35,494 nt of DNA. It comes from a virus. Location of the stretch: positions 1 through 35,494 of the IMG/VR virus record IMGVR_UViG_3300006641_000086. One strand, 5' to 3'. The notes below the pieces were generated by a model. It searched no databases. It worked only from the letters and a program-made list of their open reading frames with translations, and was not told the origin of the DNA. The translations under genes and the position numbers were made by a program. Numbering within the stretch: the stretch's first letter is position 1; every line of letters starts with the position of its first letter. Shown here one piece after another: positions 8,601-16,557 of the stretch.

Positions 8601-9174
8601 GCGGATTGTGTGGCTCGTTCTTGGACTCTGTTGGGTGTTCTCGCCACAGCAGGCGATGGCCGAATGTACCGTCTACACCACCGCGCCCGTCTATATCGCG
8701 GGGAAGCTGGTGCAGAACGTGTGCAACGTGTCCGGTGGGCAATGGACTTCGATGGTGACGCCCGCAGGTGATACGGCGATGGATGAGACGAACGACGCCG
8801 TGAGAACGACGTTAGTCACACAGATATCCGGCGAAGATCAAACGGCTACTAGCGGCGGGAGTGCAACCGGCGTGATGGTCACAGAGCAACGCTATCTGCT
8901 CAGTGCGACGGTCACAGCCGATACACAAATTAAAGCCACAGCGGGATTCATGAAAGACATTACCTGCATTGGCACCGATGCGGCGGCGACGGCAGGCAGT
9001 ATTATTCTCTACAACAACACGACCGAAACATCCCCGGCCATTTTTACGTGGAACGTGGCAGCAGCCGCCGTCCTCACGCCGATCACCTTCCCAATAGATT
9101 TTGTGGCCTCCACGGGCATTTATCTCGGTTTTACGACCACGGCAGATGTGGCCTGTTACGTGCGCTATCGCTAA
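8593..9174 (+). CDS. Secreted beta-rich protein with Sec signal peptide
   Basis: A 193-residue protein starting at ATG 8593, which overlaps the previous stop by 8 bases, with AAAGGA as ribosome site. The N-terminus (KR, then a hydrophobic run, then AMA before ECTVY) is a clear signal peptide with a cleavage site near residue 23. The mature part is Thr/Ala/Gly-rich with probable beta strands and a few cysteines. No domain is recognised. A signal peptide is unexpected for a protein encoded among virion structural genes, so it may be exported from the infected cell or displayed on it. Confidence 0.65.
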   Translation: MTKRIVWLVLGLCWVFSPQQAMAECTVYTTAPVYIAGKLVQNVCNVSGGQWTSMVTPAGDTAMDETNDAVRTTLVTQISGEDQTATSGGSATGVMVTEQRYLLSATVTADTQIKATAGFMKDITCIGTDAAATAGSIILYNNTTETSPAIFTWNVAAAAVLTPITFPIDFVASTGIYLGFTTTADVACYVRYR

Positions 9175-9179
9175 CCACT

Positions 9180-10034
9180 ATGGCACGCCTGTTCGATAAC
9201 AACGCCGCGAACTACATGAGCCGGGGGTCGGTGAACCTTGGCTTCAATGGAGCTACGGCGTGCTCGTTTGCGTTTTGGGTCAATCTGACGGCGCTGAACA
9301 TCACCGCACAACAGAGTTGCATCGCAAAGCCGTTTACGACCGACCACACGCTCAATGCACGGTTTACGGTGAACGCTTCTACGCTCACGCTGGGATTCGA
9401 CAACACCAGCCTGTCGCAATGGCCGACATGGGTCTCGAATACTTCACTCGGCACAGGATCATGGACCCGTGTGCTGTTTGCCTGGGCACGATCAGCGGGG
9501 ACCGGGGCTGATGGCATCCTCTATCTCAACGGAGTCGCCACGACCTGCACGTTTACGGCGAACGGCTACGCAGGCACATTTACGATGGCCGAAGGGAGTA
9601 ATACGCTGGCCTACGGAATCGGCGGGGATCTCGCCACGAAATCGCTGAATGGGGCATTGGCATGGGTCTGTGTGTGGAACCGACAACTCACGGCTACGGA
9701 AGCCCTCGTCGATTACAACGATGCGCGTTCCATCTCACTAGGAAGAATACATTGCGTCGAATGCAATTCCGATACAGATATCAGCGGGTATGGGAACGAT
9801 ATGACCGTAACTGGCACGCTGGCTGATGCGGGGTTTGAACCCACGCAGCGAGAGGGCAGTTTCCTCAATATGGCACAAGCGGATTATCCCGGAGCGGGGC
9901 CAAAATCACCTGCCGTGCGCTTTTACAAATCGCCAACAGGGATCACCACCCCCATCCCTAGCACGGTGGTCTTTCGGAAAACCTTATCGTCGATTGGCAC
10001 ACGCACTGGCTCCCGCCAAGTGCAGTATTCGTAG
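9180..10034 (+). CDS. Concanavalin A/LamG-like lectin-domain protein
   Basis: A 284-residue protein with the layout of a laminin-G-like jelly roll over most of its length. It opens with a sequence resembling FDNNAANYMSRG and then shows the typical order: SFAFWVNLTAL, a strand carrying WTRVLFAWA, GADGILYLNG, and SLNGALAWVCVWNRQLTATEA. The last motif is the LamG C-terminal strand. The C-terminal 60 residues are different and proline-rich. Such domains bind glycans or act as virion surface folds. It starts at ATG 9180, five bases after the preceding stop, with no strong ribosome site, suggesting coupling. Confidence 0.7.
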   Translation: MARLFDNNAANYMSRGSVNLGFNGATACSFAFWVNLTALNITAQQSCIAKPFTTDHTLNARFTVNASTLTLGFDNTSLSQWPTWVSNTSLGTGSWTRVLFAWARSAGTGADGILYLNGVATTCTFTANGYAGTFTMAEGSNTLAYGIGGDLATKSLNGALAWVCVWNRQLTATEALVDYNDARSISLGRIHCVECNSDTDISGYGNDMTVTGTLADAGFEPTQREGSFLNMAQADYPGAGPKSPAVRFYKSPTGITTPIPSTVVFRKTLSSIGTRTGSRQVQYS

Positions 10035-10043
10035 GAGGAATCT

Positions 10044-10640
10044 ATGTCCGCACAAGGATGGAATGAATGTCTGGTCAATCTCACCGCCGCTGGGCAGTTG
10101 TACAACACCTATACCACGGCGAAGTCCATGTTTACGTCTGCTACCGCGCTGGCGGGGGCTTCGTCTGGACTGATTACACTGCCGCCGAACTTCTTTGACC
10201 GTCCAGGGAAAGGCCTGCATATTCAAGGGGTGGCGGGAGTCAGTAACCGCGTGACCGGCCCCGACACCTTCACCATGCAAATCATGGTGGGTGCCGTGAT
10301 TGCCTTTACCACTGGGGCAATCAACCTGACCACCACGGCGCATACGACCATTCCCATGTGGTTTGACATTATGTTGACGGCTCGCACGGTGGGCAACGGC
10401 ACGCTGGCGACCCTGATGGGGCAAGCCTCACTGCACGGTCAGATGGTCGCACAGTTATCAGGATCAGCCGACAATGCCGCAGGCACGGGACGATGTATGG
10501 CCCCGAACACCGCGCCAGCAGTCGGCACAGGGTTTGACTCTACAGTGTCGAATACGCTGGATCTCTTTGTGGCGCAGTCGGTGAGCAACGCCGGGAACGG
10601 CTTTCAGATTCAACAGTACCGCGTATTTGCCATTAACTAA
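10044..10640 (+). CDS. Hypothetical virion protein
   Basis: A 198-residue protein behind an excellent AGGAGG site. Segments such as LPPNFFDRPGKGLHIQGVAG and FTMQIMVGAVIAF, and the Thr/Gly/Ala-rich composition, suggest a beta-sandwich tail or capsid surface protein. No enzymatic motif. Its size and position among virion genes support a structural role. Confidence 0.6.
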   Translation: MSAQGWNECLVNLTAAGQLYNTYTTAKSMFTSATALAGASSGLITLPPNFFDRPGKGLHIQGVAGVSNRVTGPDTFTMQIMVGAVIAFTTGAINLTTTAHTTIPMWFDIMLTARTVGNGTLATLMGQASLHGQMVAQLSGSADNAAGTGRCMAPNTAPAVGTGFDSTVSNTLDLFVAQSVSNAGNGFQIQQYRVFAIN

Positions 10641-10648
10641 GGGGCGCT

Positions 10649-11785
10649 GTGGCTGAACTGAAGCAAAACACCGCCCGTGTCCGCATGTTTAAGATGATCG
10701 ACTCAGCAGATCATTTTAGCAAAAAGACCGGCCTCACTTGCACCGTTAACCTGAGCAAGAACGGCGGGGCATTCGGTGCAGCTGGTGGGGCGGTGGCTGA
10801 AGTGGCGAACGGCTGGTATAGCGTCTCACTCACCACGACTGACACCAATACGCTCGGCGATCTCGCCTACTACATCACGGCGACAGGAGCCGACGATACC
10901 GACTTTTGCGATTCAGTCACCGCGCAAATCCTTGGCGATACGCTGACGGCGAATACCACGCAGTTAGCAGGGCAGACGGTGACGGCAGCAGCAGGGGTGA
11001 CGTTCCCCTCCTCGGTAGCCTCTCCAACGAACATCACGGCAGCGACAGGTATTGTGCTGTCAGGCGTGACGCATACGGGCGCGGTCATTCCAACGGTGAC
11101 GACGGTCACGAACCAGCTTACCGCCGCGCAGATTGCCACGGGCGTATGGCAGGACGCGACAGCAGGCGACTTCACGACGGCGAGTAGCATTGGGAAGAGT
11201 CTCTATACTAGCGGTGCCGTACCTGGCGCGGCAAACGGGCTGTTTATTGCCGGATCGAACGCGGCCACTACGGTCAACTTCACCGGCAACCTCAGCGGGT
11301 CCGTAGGGAGTGTCACTGGTGCGGTCGGGTCCGTGACGGGTGCGGTGGGCAGTGTGACCGGAAATGTCGGGGGCAATGTCACCGGATCGGTGGGGTCTGT
11401 GGTCGGCGCGGTTGGATCGGTCACGGGGGCAGTCGGGAGCGTGACAGGGAATGTCGGTGGAAACGTGGTGGGATCAGTAGCCAGCGTGACCTCAGCCGTG
11501 GCGATTACGTCCAACATCAAGCAGAACCAAGCCCTCGCCGCGTTTGAATTTCTCATGACGGACAGCACGAACCATGCGCCATCCACCGGATTGGTAGTCA
11601 GTGTCACGCGCTCGATAGATGGTGGGGTGTTTGCGGCAGGCACACTCAGCGCCGTAACAGAAGTGGGCAGCGGACTCTATAAGGTGGACTTTGGCGCAGG
11701 CGATCTCAACGGGAAAGTGATTGTACTGAAGGCGACGGCAGCGGCATCCGATACCACGATTGAACGCATTATCACACAGGTCTAA
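10649..11785 (+). CDS. Virion/tail protein with GAVGSVT tandem repeats
   Basis: A 378-residue protein starting at GTG 10649 after AAGGGG. Residues about 1-95 and 290-378 resemble each other in outline: each pairs an F-x-M-x-D segment with an SKNGGAF or SIDGGVF turn and a final G-x-Y strand. They flank a repeat region (about 215-275) of 7-residue units of the type GAVGSVT, with NVGGNV inserts. This pattern is frequent in phage tail and surface proteins and probably forms an extended beta structure. The function is likely structural; the family is not recognised. Confidence 0.65.
   Translation: MAELKQNTARVRMFKMIDSADHFSKKTGLTCTVNLSKNGGAFGAAGGAVAEVANGWYSVSLTTTDTNTLGDLAYYITATGADDTDFCDSVTAQILGDTLTANTTQLAGQTVTAAAGVTFPSSVASPTNITAATGIVLSGVTHTGAVIPTVTTVTNQLTAAQIATGVWQDATAGDFTTASSIGKSLYTSGAVPGAANGLFIAGSNAATTVNFTGNLSGSVGSVTGAVGSVTGAVGSVTGNVGGNVTGSVGSVVGAVGSVTGAVGSVTGNVGGNVVGSVASVTSAVAITSNIKQNQALAAFEFLMTDSTNHAPSTGLVVSVTRSIDGGVFAAGTLSAVTEVGSGLYKVDFGAGDLNGKVIVLKATAAASDTTIERIITQV
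11296..11480 (+). repeat. In-frame heptapeptide repeat region
   Basis: About 185 bases encode successive GSVTGAV-type units. A longer unit (GAVGSVT twice, then GNVGGNV) occurs two times. Codon choice differs between units, so the repeat is kept at protein level and is not a recent DNA slippage product. Confidence 0.7.
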
Positions 11786-11971
11786 ATGGTCACGACACTT
11801 TCGACACAAGCTGCACGCCGCTACCCGCAAATGAGCGCGATTGGATGGGGCCAACTCCATGCCAGTTCATTCGGCACAGCGGCCTCTCCTGGGTTGCAAC
11901 TGTATAGGCGCATCATTCGTGGCGATCAGCCTGACGGAGCAGATGACTATATGCTGAGTTATCAGGGGTAA
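11786..11971 (+). CDS. Small hypothetical protein
   Basis: A 61-residue protein whose ATG follows the preceding stop directly (TAAATG). It is basic at the N-terminus (STQAARRYPQMSAIGWGQ) and ends in DGADDYMLSYQG. No domain or membrane segment. Tight packing in the operon supports it being translated. Confidence 0.5.
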   Translation: MVTTLSTQAARRYPQMSAIGWGQLHASSFGTAASPGLQLYRRIIRGDQPDGADDYMLSYQG

Positions 11972-11973
11972 AC

Positions 11974-12258
11974 ATGGCAGACGATTTGACCGGCAATCCA
12001 TGGGTCATTGATACGACAGGCACCAAGGCGAGCGCAGAGTTACGCATTGCCCGTATCTCTTGGAAGAATGCGACGACCTTGAATCATACGGTCTTAGTGG
12101 TGGACGGGTTTGGAAAGACCATCTTTGAGGATTTTGCGTCAGGCGCGACCTATAACACCTCTGAACCGATTGGCCGCGTGTATGCCGGTCTGAGCGTGTC
12201 TACCTTGAGCAGCGGCAAATTATACATCTATCTGGATCAGAAACCACGAACGAACTAG
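11974..12258 (+). CDS. Small beta-rich hypothetical protein
   Basis: A 94-residue protein with CAGGGG shortly before ATG 11974. It alternates strands (LRIARISWKNATTLNHTVLVVDG) and ends in GKLYIYLDQKPRTN. It resembles small tail or head accessory proteins in composition only. No assignment. Confidence 0.55.
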   Translation: MADDLTGNPWVIDTTGTKASAELRIARISWKNATTLNHTVLVVDGFGKTIFEDFASGATYNTSEPIGRVYAGLSVSTLSSGKLYIYLDQKPRTN

Positions 12259-12266
12259 GAGGCGAT

Positions 12267-12686
12267 ATGGCCGTGCAGGAATCTCCGCAAGTCATGGAAC
12301 TGAATAACTTGAACGCCGCCATTGGGCGGTTGACGGCTGAAAAGAAGTCGCTTGAAAGCATCATCAAGGATCTGCATGAGCAGACGCGCCTTGCCTCCGT
12401 GGACATGAAACAGAAGATCAGCGAGTACGAACGTCAGCATGAGCAGCGCGTGACGGAACTCCATGCACAGATTGCCCCGTTGGAACACCTGAAGTCTCAG
12501 GTGGCGCATTATGAACAGCAAGTGATTAGAGAGAAGCAGCGCATCCACGACGAATCAGCCAAGCTCAAGCATGAACGCATTCAGGAAATGGCGCGGCTGG
12601 ATCAGTTGGTTGCTACCGCTGCACAGCGGCTAGAGAAAATTAATCAGGTGATTCACGACTGCAAACAATCCGTTGAGGAATTGTAA
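12267..12686 (+). CDS. Coiled-coil protein
   Basis: A 139-residue protein that is almost entirely a predicted coiled coil (about residues 10-135), rich in Glu, Gln, Lys and His. It is preceded by AGGAGG. Its stop overlaps the start of the gp4-like gene (TAATG), so the two are probably translationally coupled. It may be a scaffold-like, tape-like or chaperone factor for tail assembly. No catalytic features. Confidence 0.65.
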   Translation: MAVQESPQVMELNNLNAAIGRLTAEKKSLESIIKDLHEQTRLASVDMKQKISEYERQHEQRVTELHAQIAPLEHLKSQVAHYEQQVIREKQRIHDESAKLKHERIQEMARLDQLVATAAQRLEKINQVIHDCKQSVEEL

Positions 12687-13558
12687 TGACCGTCGGCACG
12701 ACCTATGACTTTACGCTGACACGGGATCAGCTCATTGAGATGGCGCACAAGCTAATCGGTGTGCTGGCCCCTGGGCAGACGTTGGACGGGGCGCAATCGC
12801 AGGACGCGATCAAGCTCCTGAATCTGATTGTGCGGGAAGTCGATGAAACGGGCGACCTGAAGTGGACCAGGGCCGCCGCCTCTTCTCTCACGTTGGTAGC
12901 CAATACCTTCGTCTATACCACTTCCAACGGCCTCCCCACAGATATAGCGAAGATCGACACGGCGACCTACCGCGATGGGCAAGCCATGGATTACCCCATG
13001 GCGATTGTCACGGCGATGGAATACGAGGGCATCCAGAACAAGACGGATAGCGGCGATCCGAAGAAGGTCTACCTCACCGACCATCGGGATAGCGCCAGCC
13101 GGACGCTCTATGTGGCCCCGATGCTCGCCACGGTCAATACACAATCGGTAGTGACCGGCACCGATACCGTTGCCTACAAGTGCATCCGCTCGCATACCGC
13201 TGATACCACCAACAAGCCGATCACCGGCGCAAATTATTTGCTGTACTGGACGGCAGGGGGAGCAGGCCCATCCACATGGACCAGCGGCACCAGTTATACC
13301 GCTCCGCAGCAGATTCGCTTGCTGTATCAACGCCCCTTGTTCGACTTCGATACCGCATCCGATACGCCGGACTTTCCGCAACAATGGCCGCGTATGCTGG
13401 TGTACAAGCTCGCCTTTGACTTGGCCGATCTCTACGGCATTGCGCTGCCTGAACGGGAATATCTCATTCAGAAGGCCAAGGGAGCCTATACCGATATCTT
13501 CGATAAGAGCATGAAGCCCACGACCTCCAACTATCATGGAAAGGCGTCCTACTTATAA
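12686..13558 (+). CDS. Head-to-tail adaptor, P22 gp4-like
   Basis: A 290-residue protein. The N-terminal 60 residues (RDQLIEMAHKLIGVLAPGQ, then AIKLLNLIVREVDE) and the C-terminal section (DFPQQWPRMLVYKLAFDLADLYG, then EYLIQKAKGAY) match the P22 gp4 tail-accessory family, which extends the portal ring and stops DNA leaking. Residues about 160-207 look like an inserted module (YKCIRSHTA..., then YWTAGG, then a W and Y) resembling small carbohydrate-binding inserts in phage tail proteins. The next gene encodes a gp10-like protein, the partner in P22. Start and stop overlap both neighbours by one base. Confidence 0.8.
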   Translation: MTVGTTYDFTLTRDQLIEMAHKLIGVLAPGQTLDGAQSQDAIKLLNLIVREVDETGDLKWTRAAASSLTLVANTFVYTTSNGLPTDIAKIDTATYRDGQAMDYPMAIVTAMEYEGIQNKTDSGDPKKVYLTDHRDSASRTLYVAPMLATVNTQSVVTGTDTVAYKCIRSHTADTTNKPITGANYLLYWTAGGAGPSTWTSGTSYTAPQQIRLLYQRPLFDFDTASDTPDFPQQWPRMLVYKLAFDLADLYGIALPEREYLIQKAKGAYTDIFDKSMKPTTSNYHGKASYL

Positions 13559-14973
13559 TGGCGTGGCAACCGACACCGCTCTTTGGACAGCCATACGAGT
13601 CCGTTGAGGAAATCGAACTCGACCAAACGGCTTCCACGGTCATTGATGGCTATGTGAACGAGTTTGACCATGTGCCGATGCGCCCTGGCCTCATCTCCTT
13701 TAAGGACACAGGGACGAACCTCCCGATTGACGGCCTCTACTGGTGGGATGAACAGCACTGCGCGTTGGCCGTGTCCAATCGCCGCGTGTGGAAGATCACC
13801 GATAGCGCCGGCACCATGACAGAGATTACTGGTTCGTCCGCCTTGCTCCCCAGTTCGCCTGTCACCTTTGCAACGGACGGCACCAAGTGCGCGATGGCGA
13901 ACGGGGCCAATATCGTCCATACAGACCTCTCGACCTTGACCACAATGGCCGATGTGGATGCGCCGACGGCAGTGACGCATGTGGCCTATCTGGATGGGTA
14001 CTTGCTCGCCAATAGTACAGGAACCGCTCGATTTAACTTTAGCTCACCCACCGATATGACGGCGTGGAACGCCTTAGACTTTGCCTCAGCCGATGGCGAA
14101 CCTGACCGTGTGGTAGCGATGAAAACCGGATTCAGGGAAGTCATTCTGCTTGGCCGAACGTCGGTGGAGTTCTGGATTAACGACGGCGTAACGCCGTTTA
14201 CACGCCTCGACGGATCGGTGCAATCGTTTGGCTGCTCAGCTCCCTACAGCTTGGCGAAAGTCGGCAATACCTGGATGTGGCTGGACCATGAACGCCGGTT
14301 AGTGACCATGCAAGGCCGCGCTGTGCAAGCCGTCTCGACTCCCTATGATCGGGTCATTCAGCACTATGCCTCTGTTGATGATGCGATTGGCTACGTGGTG
14401 AGCATCGAAGGCTATCCGCTCTATGTGCTGAACTTCCCCACGGCTGGTCAGTCATTGGTCTACAACTACAAAACTGAGAAGTGGAGTAAGTGGGGATACT
14501 GGAATACCGTCTCAGGCAGCTACGGAAGGTTCAGGGGGAACGCCTACTGCTACGCCCGTGACTGGAACATGCACCTCGTCGGCGATTGGGCCAACGGTTT
14601 GATCTACAAATTTGACAGGACCGCCTTTACTGATAACGGGAACCCCATTCGCACGCTGGTCCGCACGGGCCATATCAACTACGGCATGGATGTCACCAAG
14701 CGCAGTAATCAGCTTCGCGTGAAGATGAAGCGCGGGGCAGGCAACGGAACGGTGAGTGATCCACAAGTGACCATGCGGAGGCGGGTGAACAATGCCGCGC
14801 AATGGGAAACGGAACGCTGGGCCTCGCTAGGGCAAGTCGGACAGCATGAGCAATTAGTCAACTGGCGTAGGAACGGCATCTACAAAACTGTGCAGTATGA
14901 ATTTGTTCACAGTGATGATTCCGATTTCATCCTCATCTCCGCGCAAGAGGATGTGGAGGCGTTAGGACGATAA
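13558..14973 (+). CDS. Packaged DNA stabilisation protein, P22 gp10-like
   Basis: A 471-residue protein of the P22 gp10 tail-hub family. Features include an early YVNEFDHVPMRPGL segment, repeated beta-propeller-like strands (GLYWWDEQHCALAVSNRRVWKI; VAYLDGYLLAN), the EVILLGRTSVEFWIND strand, and a C-terminal beta sandwich after RTGHINYGMD. In P22 this hexamer sits under gp4 and carries tailspikes and needle. It directly follows the gp4-like gene with a TAATG overlap and is complete. Confidence 0.85.
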   Translation: MAWQPTPLFGQPYESVEEIELDQTASTVIDGYVNEFDHVPMRPGLISFKDTGTNLPIDGLYWWDEQHCALAVSNRRVWKITDSAGTMTEITGSSALLPSSPVTFATDGTKCAMANGANIVHTDLSTLTTMADVDAPTAVTHVAYLDGYLLANSTGTARFNFSSPTDMTAWNALDFASADGEPDRVVAMKTGFREVILLGRTSVEFWINDGVTPFTRLDGSVQSFGCSAPYSLAKVGNTWMWLDHERRLVTMQGRAVQAVSTPYDRVIQHYASVDDAIGYVVSIEGYPLYVLNFPTAGQSLVYNYKTEKWSKWGYWNTVSGSYGRFRGNAYCYARDWNMHLVGDWANGLIYKFDRTAFTDNGNPIRTLVRTGHINYGMDVTKRSNQLRVKMKRGAGNGTVSDPQVTMRRRVNNAAQWETERWASLGQVGQHEQLVNWRRNGIYKTVQYEFVHSDDSDFILISAQEDVEALGR

Positions 14974-15323
14974 TGGCGAAACCGTTGCGAAGTTCCCCTA
15001 GCGTGAAGGAACGGGATGACCCCCGCGCCAATGAGTACTTTAACAATTCCACGGCGAACTTCCTGGGCATGGTGGGGACGGTGACGGTTGATGTGGGGAA
15101 CATTCTAGCCGGCGCAATCGGAACGTTTACGGTGACGGTGACAGAAGCCCGCCCTGACCAGCAACAGACAGTGCAAGTGGCGGTGCCGTCCACGTTCAAT
15201 ACCGGGTTAGTCCCGTGGGGATATGTGAGCGCCAAAGGGGTTGTGACGGTAGTGCTCTACAACCGAACGGGCGTGGCGATTGATCCGCCGAGTGCCGTGT
15301 ACGGAGTTAGGGTGATGCCATGA
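14973..15323 (+). CDS. Small beta-rich tail-region protein
   Basis: A 116-residue protein with TAATG and ATGA overlaps on either side. After a short polar N-terminus it is nearly all beta (MVGTVTVDVGNILAGAIGT, then VTVVLYNRTGVAIDPPSAVYG). It resembles small phage virion proteins with an immunoglobulin-like or jelly-roll pattern. No defined family is recognised. Confidence 0.6.
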   Translation: MAKPLRSSPSVKERDDPRANEYFNNSTANFLGMVGTVTVDVGNILAGAIGTFTVTVTEARPDQQQTVQVAVPSTFNTGLVPWGYVSAKGVVTVVLYNRTGVAIDPPSAVYGVRVMP

Positions 15324-15799
15324 ATGATGTGATTACCAAAGACGAAACCATGCGCGAGTCCATTTGCGCGATTGAAGCGGCCTTGCTCAAGGGGATTGCC
15401 GAGAAGCAGTTGCAGGAAGTGGACTGCCCCCTGCATCACCAATTCGCGCCAGGGGCCTATGCACGCACGATCTTTATCCCGGCGCATACACTGGTAGTCG
15501 GGAAGATCCACAAGCACGCGCACCTGAATATGCTGGTGGCTGGGCGGGTGTCCTTAGCGACAGAGGAAGGGCCGCAACAGTTGGAAGCGTTAAAGATTAT
15601 GACCTCGAAAGCGGGGACGAAACGAGTGGTCTATACCCATACCGATACGGTCTGGACGACGATCCATTTGACCAACGAAACCGATCTGCAAAAGATCGAG
15701 GACGAAATCATCGTTCCGTCTTACGCTTCTTTTGATGCGCTGTGTGATACAGATGTGAGACAATTGCTGCCAGTCATGCAGCAGGAGGGAACGCTATGA
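15320..15799 (+). CDS. Cupin-like phage protein
   Basis: A 159-residue protein with a central segment typical of a small cupin barrel: ARTIFIPAHTLVVGKIHKHAH, then LVAGRVSLATEEG, then YTHTDTVWTTIH. The KHAH histidines and a later histidine could bind a metal. Such proteins are often encoded beside the ejection proteins of short-tailed phages; their function is not established. It overlaps both neighbours by ATGA junctions. Confidence 0.7.
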   Translation: MNDVITKDETMRESICAIEAALLKGIAEKQLQEVDCPLHHQFAPGAYARTIFIPAHTLVVGKIHKHAHLNMLVAGRVSLATEEGPQQLEALKIMTSKAGTKRVVYTHTDTVWTTIHLTNETDLQKIEDEIIVPSYASFDALCDTDVRQLLPVMQQEGTL

Positions 15800-16548
15800 C
15801 CTGGGTAGCCGTAGGAGCCGCAGGAGTTGGCGCGGTGGGCGCGATTGGTGGGGGTCTGCTTGGCGCAAGTGGAGCCTCAAAAGCTGCCGCCTCTGCCAAA
15901 GACGCCGCCTATATCAATCGCCAAACGCTCTATGAGTTAGACAATCGGGCACGGCAAGACCTGGACCCGTTCGCCGCCGTGGGTCGGTCCACGGCTCCCA
16001 TTCTGCAAGACCTGATGACGGGCAAGGCGAACATCTCTGACCAACTCTCCCGCGATCCCACGTTTCAATGGCAGTCAGAAGAATTGCAGCGGTTCAACGA
16101 ACGGCAGTTAGCGCGGCAAGGGTTGACGAACTCAGGGGCCGGACTGGAATTGAACCGGCGCGGGTATTCGCAACTGTTAGGCGACAACGCCCAACGCTAC
16201 TTTAACAACCTCTACAACACCGTCTCGCTCGGTGAGAACGCCGCCGCACGACAGGCGAGTAATTCCCTGCAAACGGGGCAAAACCTCGCACAATCGAACA
16301 CCCTAGCAGGCCAACAGATTGGCAACGCGCAAATGCAGCAAGGCGTGGCCTACGGAAACATCGCCACAGGCATCTCCAATTCGGTGCAGTCCGGCATCGG
16401 CCTGTATCAGAACCAACTGAACGCGCAAACCTATCAACAAATGTTCCAGAACATGATGCAACGGAACGTCCCGCAGACCACGCAATTCAGCAGCGGCGGG
16501 AGTCCGTTCTTAGTCAATACGCCTGGTTCTTTAAGCACGACATCATAA
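15796..16548 (+). CDS. Internal virion (DNA ejection) protein, P22 gp7-like
   Basis: A 250-residue protein. The N-terminus is a glycine- and alanine-rich hydrophobic helix (VGAAGVGAVGAIGGGLLGAS) followed by a long Gln/Asn/Ala-rich helical region, the makeup of the small ejection proteins of P22- and T7-like phages that enter the cell envelope ahead of the DNA. Its place after tail-closure genes and before two larger helical proteins matches the gp7-gp20-gp16 order in P22. The ribosome site AGGAGG precedes ATG 15796. Confidence 0.75.
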   Translation: MTWVAVGAAGVGAVGAIGGGLLGASGASKAAASAKDAAYINRQTLYELDNRARQDLDPFAAVGRSTAPILQDLMTGKANISDQLSRDPTFQWQSEELQRFNERQLARQGLTNSGAGLELNRRGYSQLLGDNAQRYFNNLYNTVSLGENAAARQASNSLQTGQNLAQSNTLAGQQIGNAQMQQGVAYGNIATGISNSVQSGIGLYQNQLNAQTYQQMFQNMMQRNVPQTTQFSSGGSPFLVNTPGSLSTTS

Positions 16549-16557
16549 CGAGGACCT

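Noticed and set aside
11296-11480. CRISPR-like or noncoding repeat array
   Set aside because: The repeats are in frame within a protein gene, have no unique spacers and vary at third codon positions.
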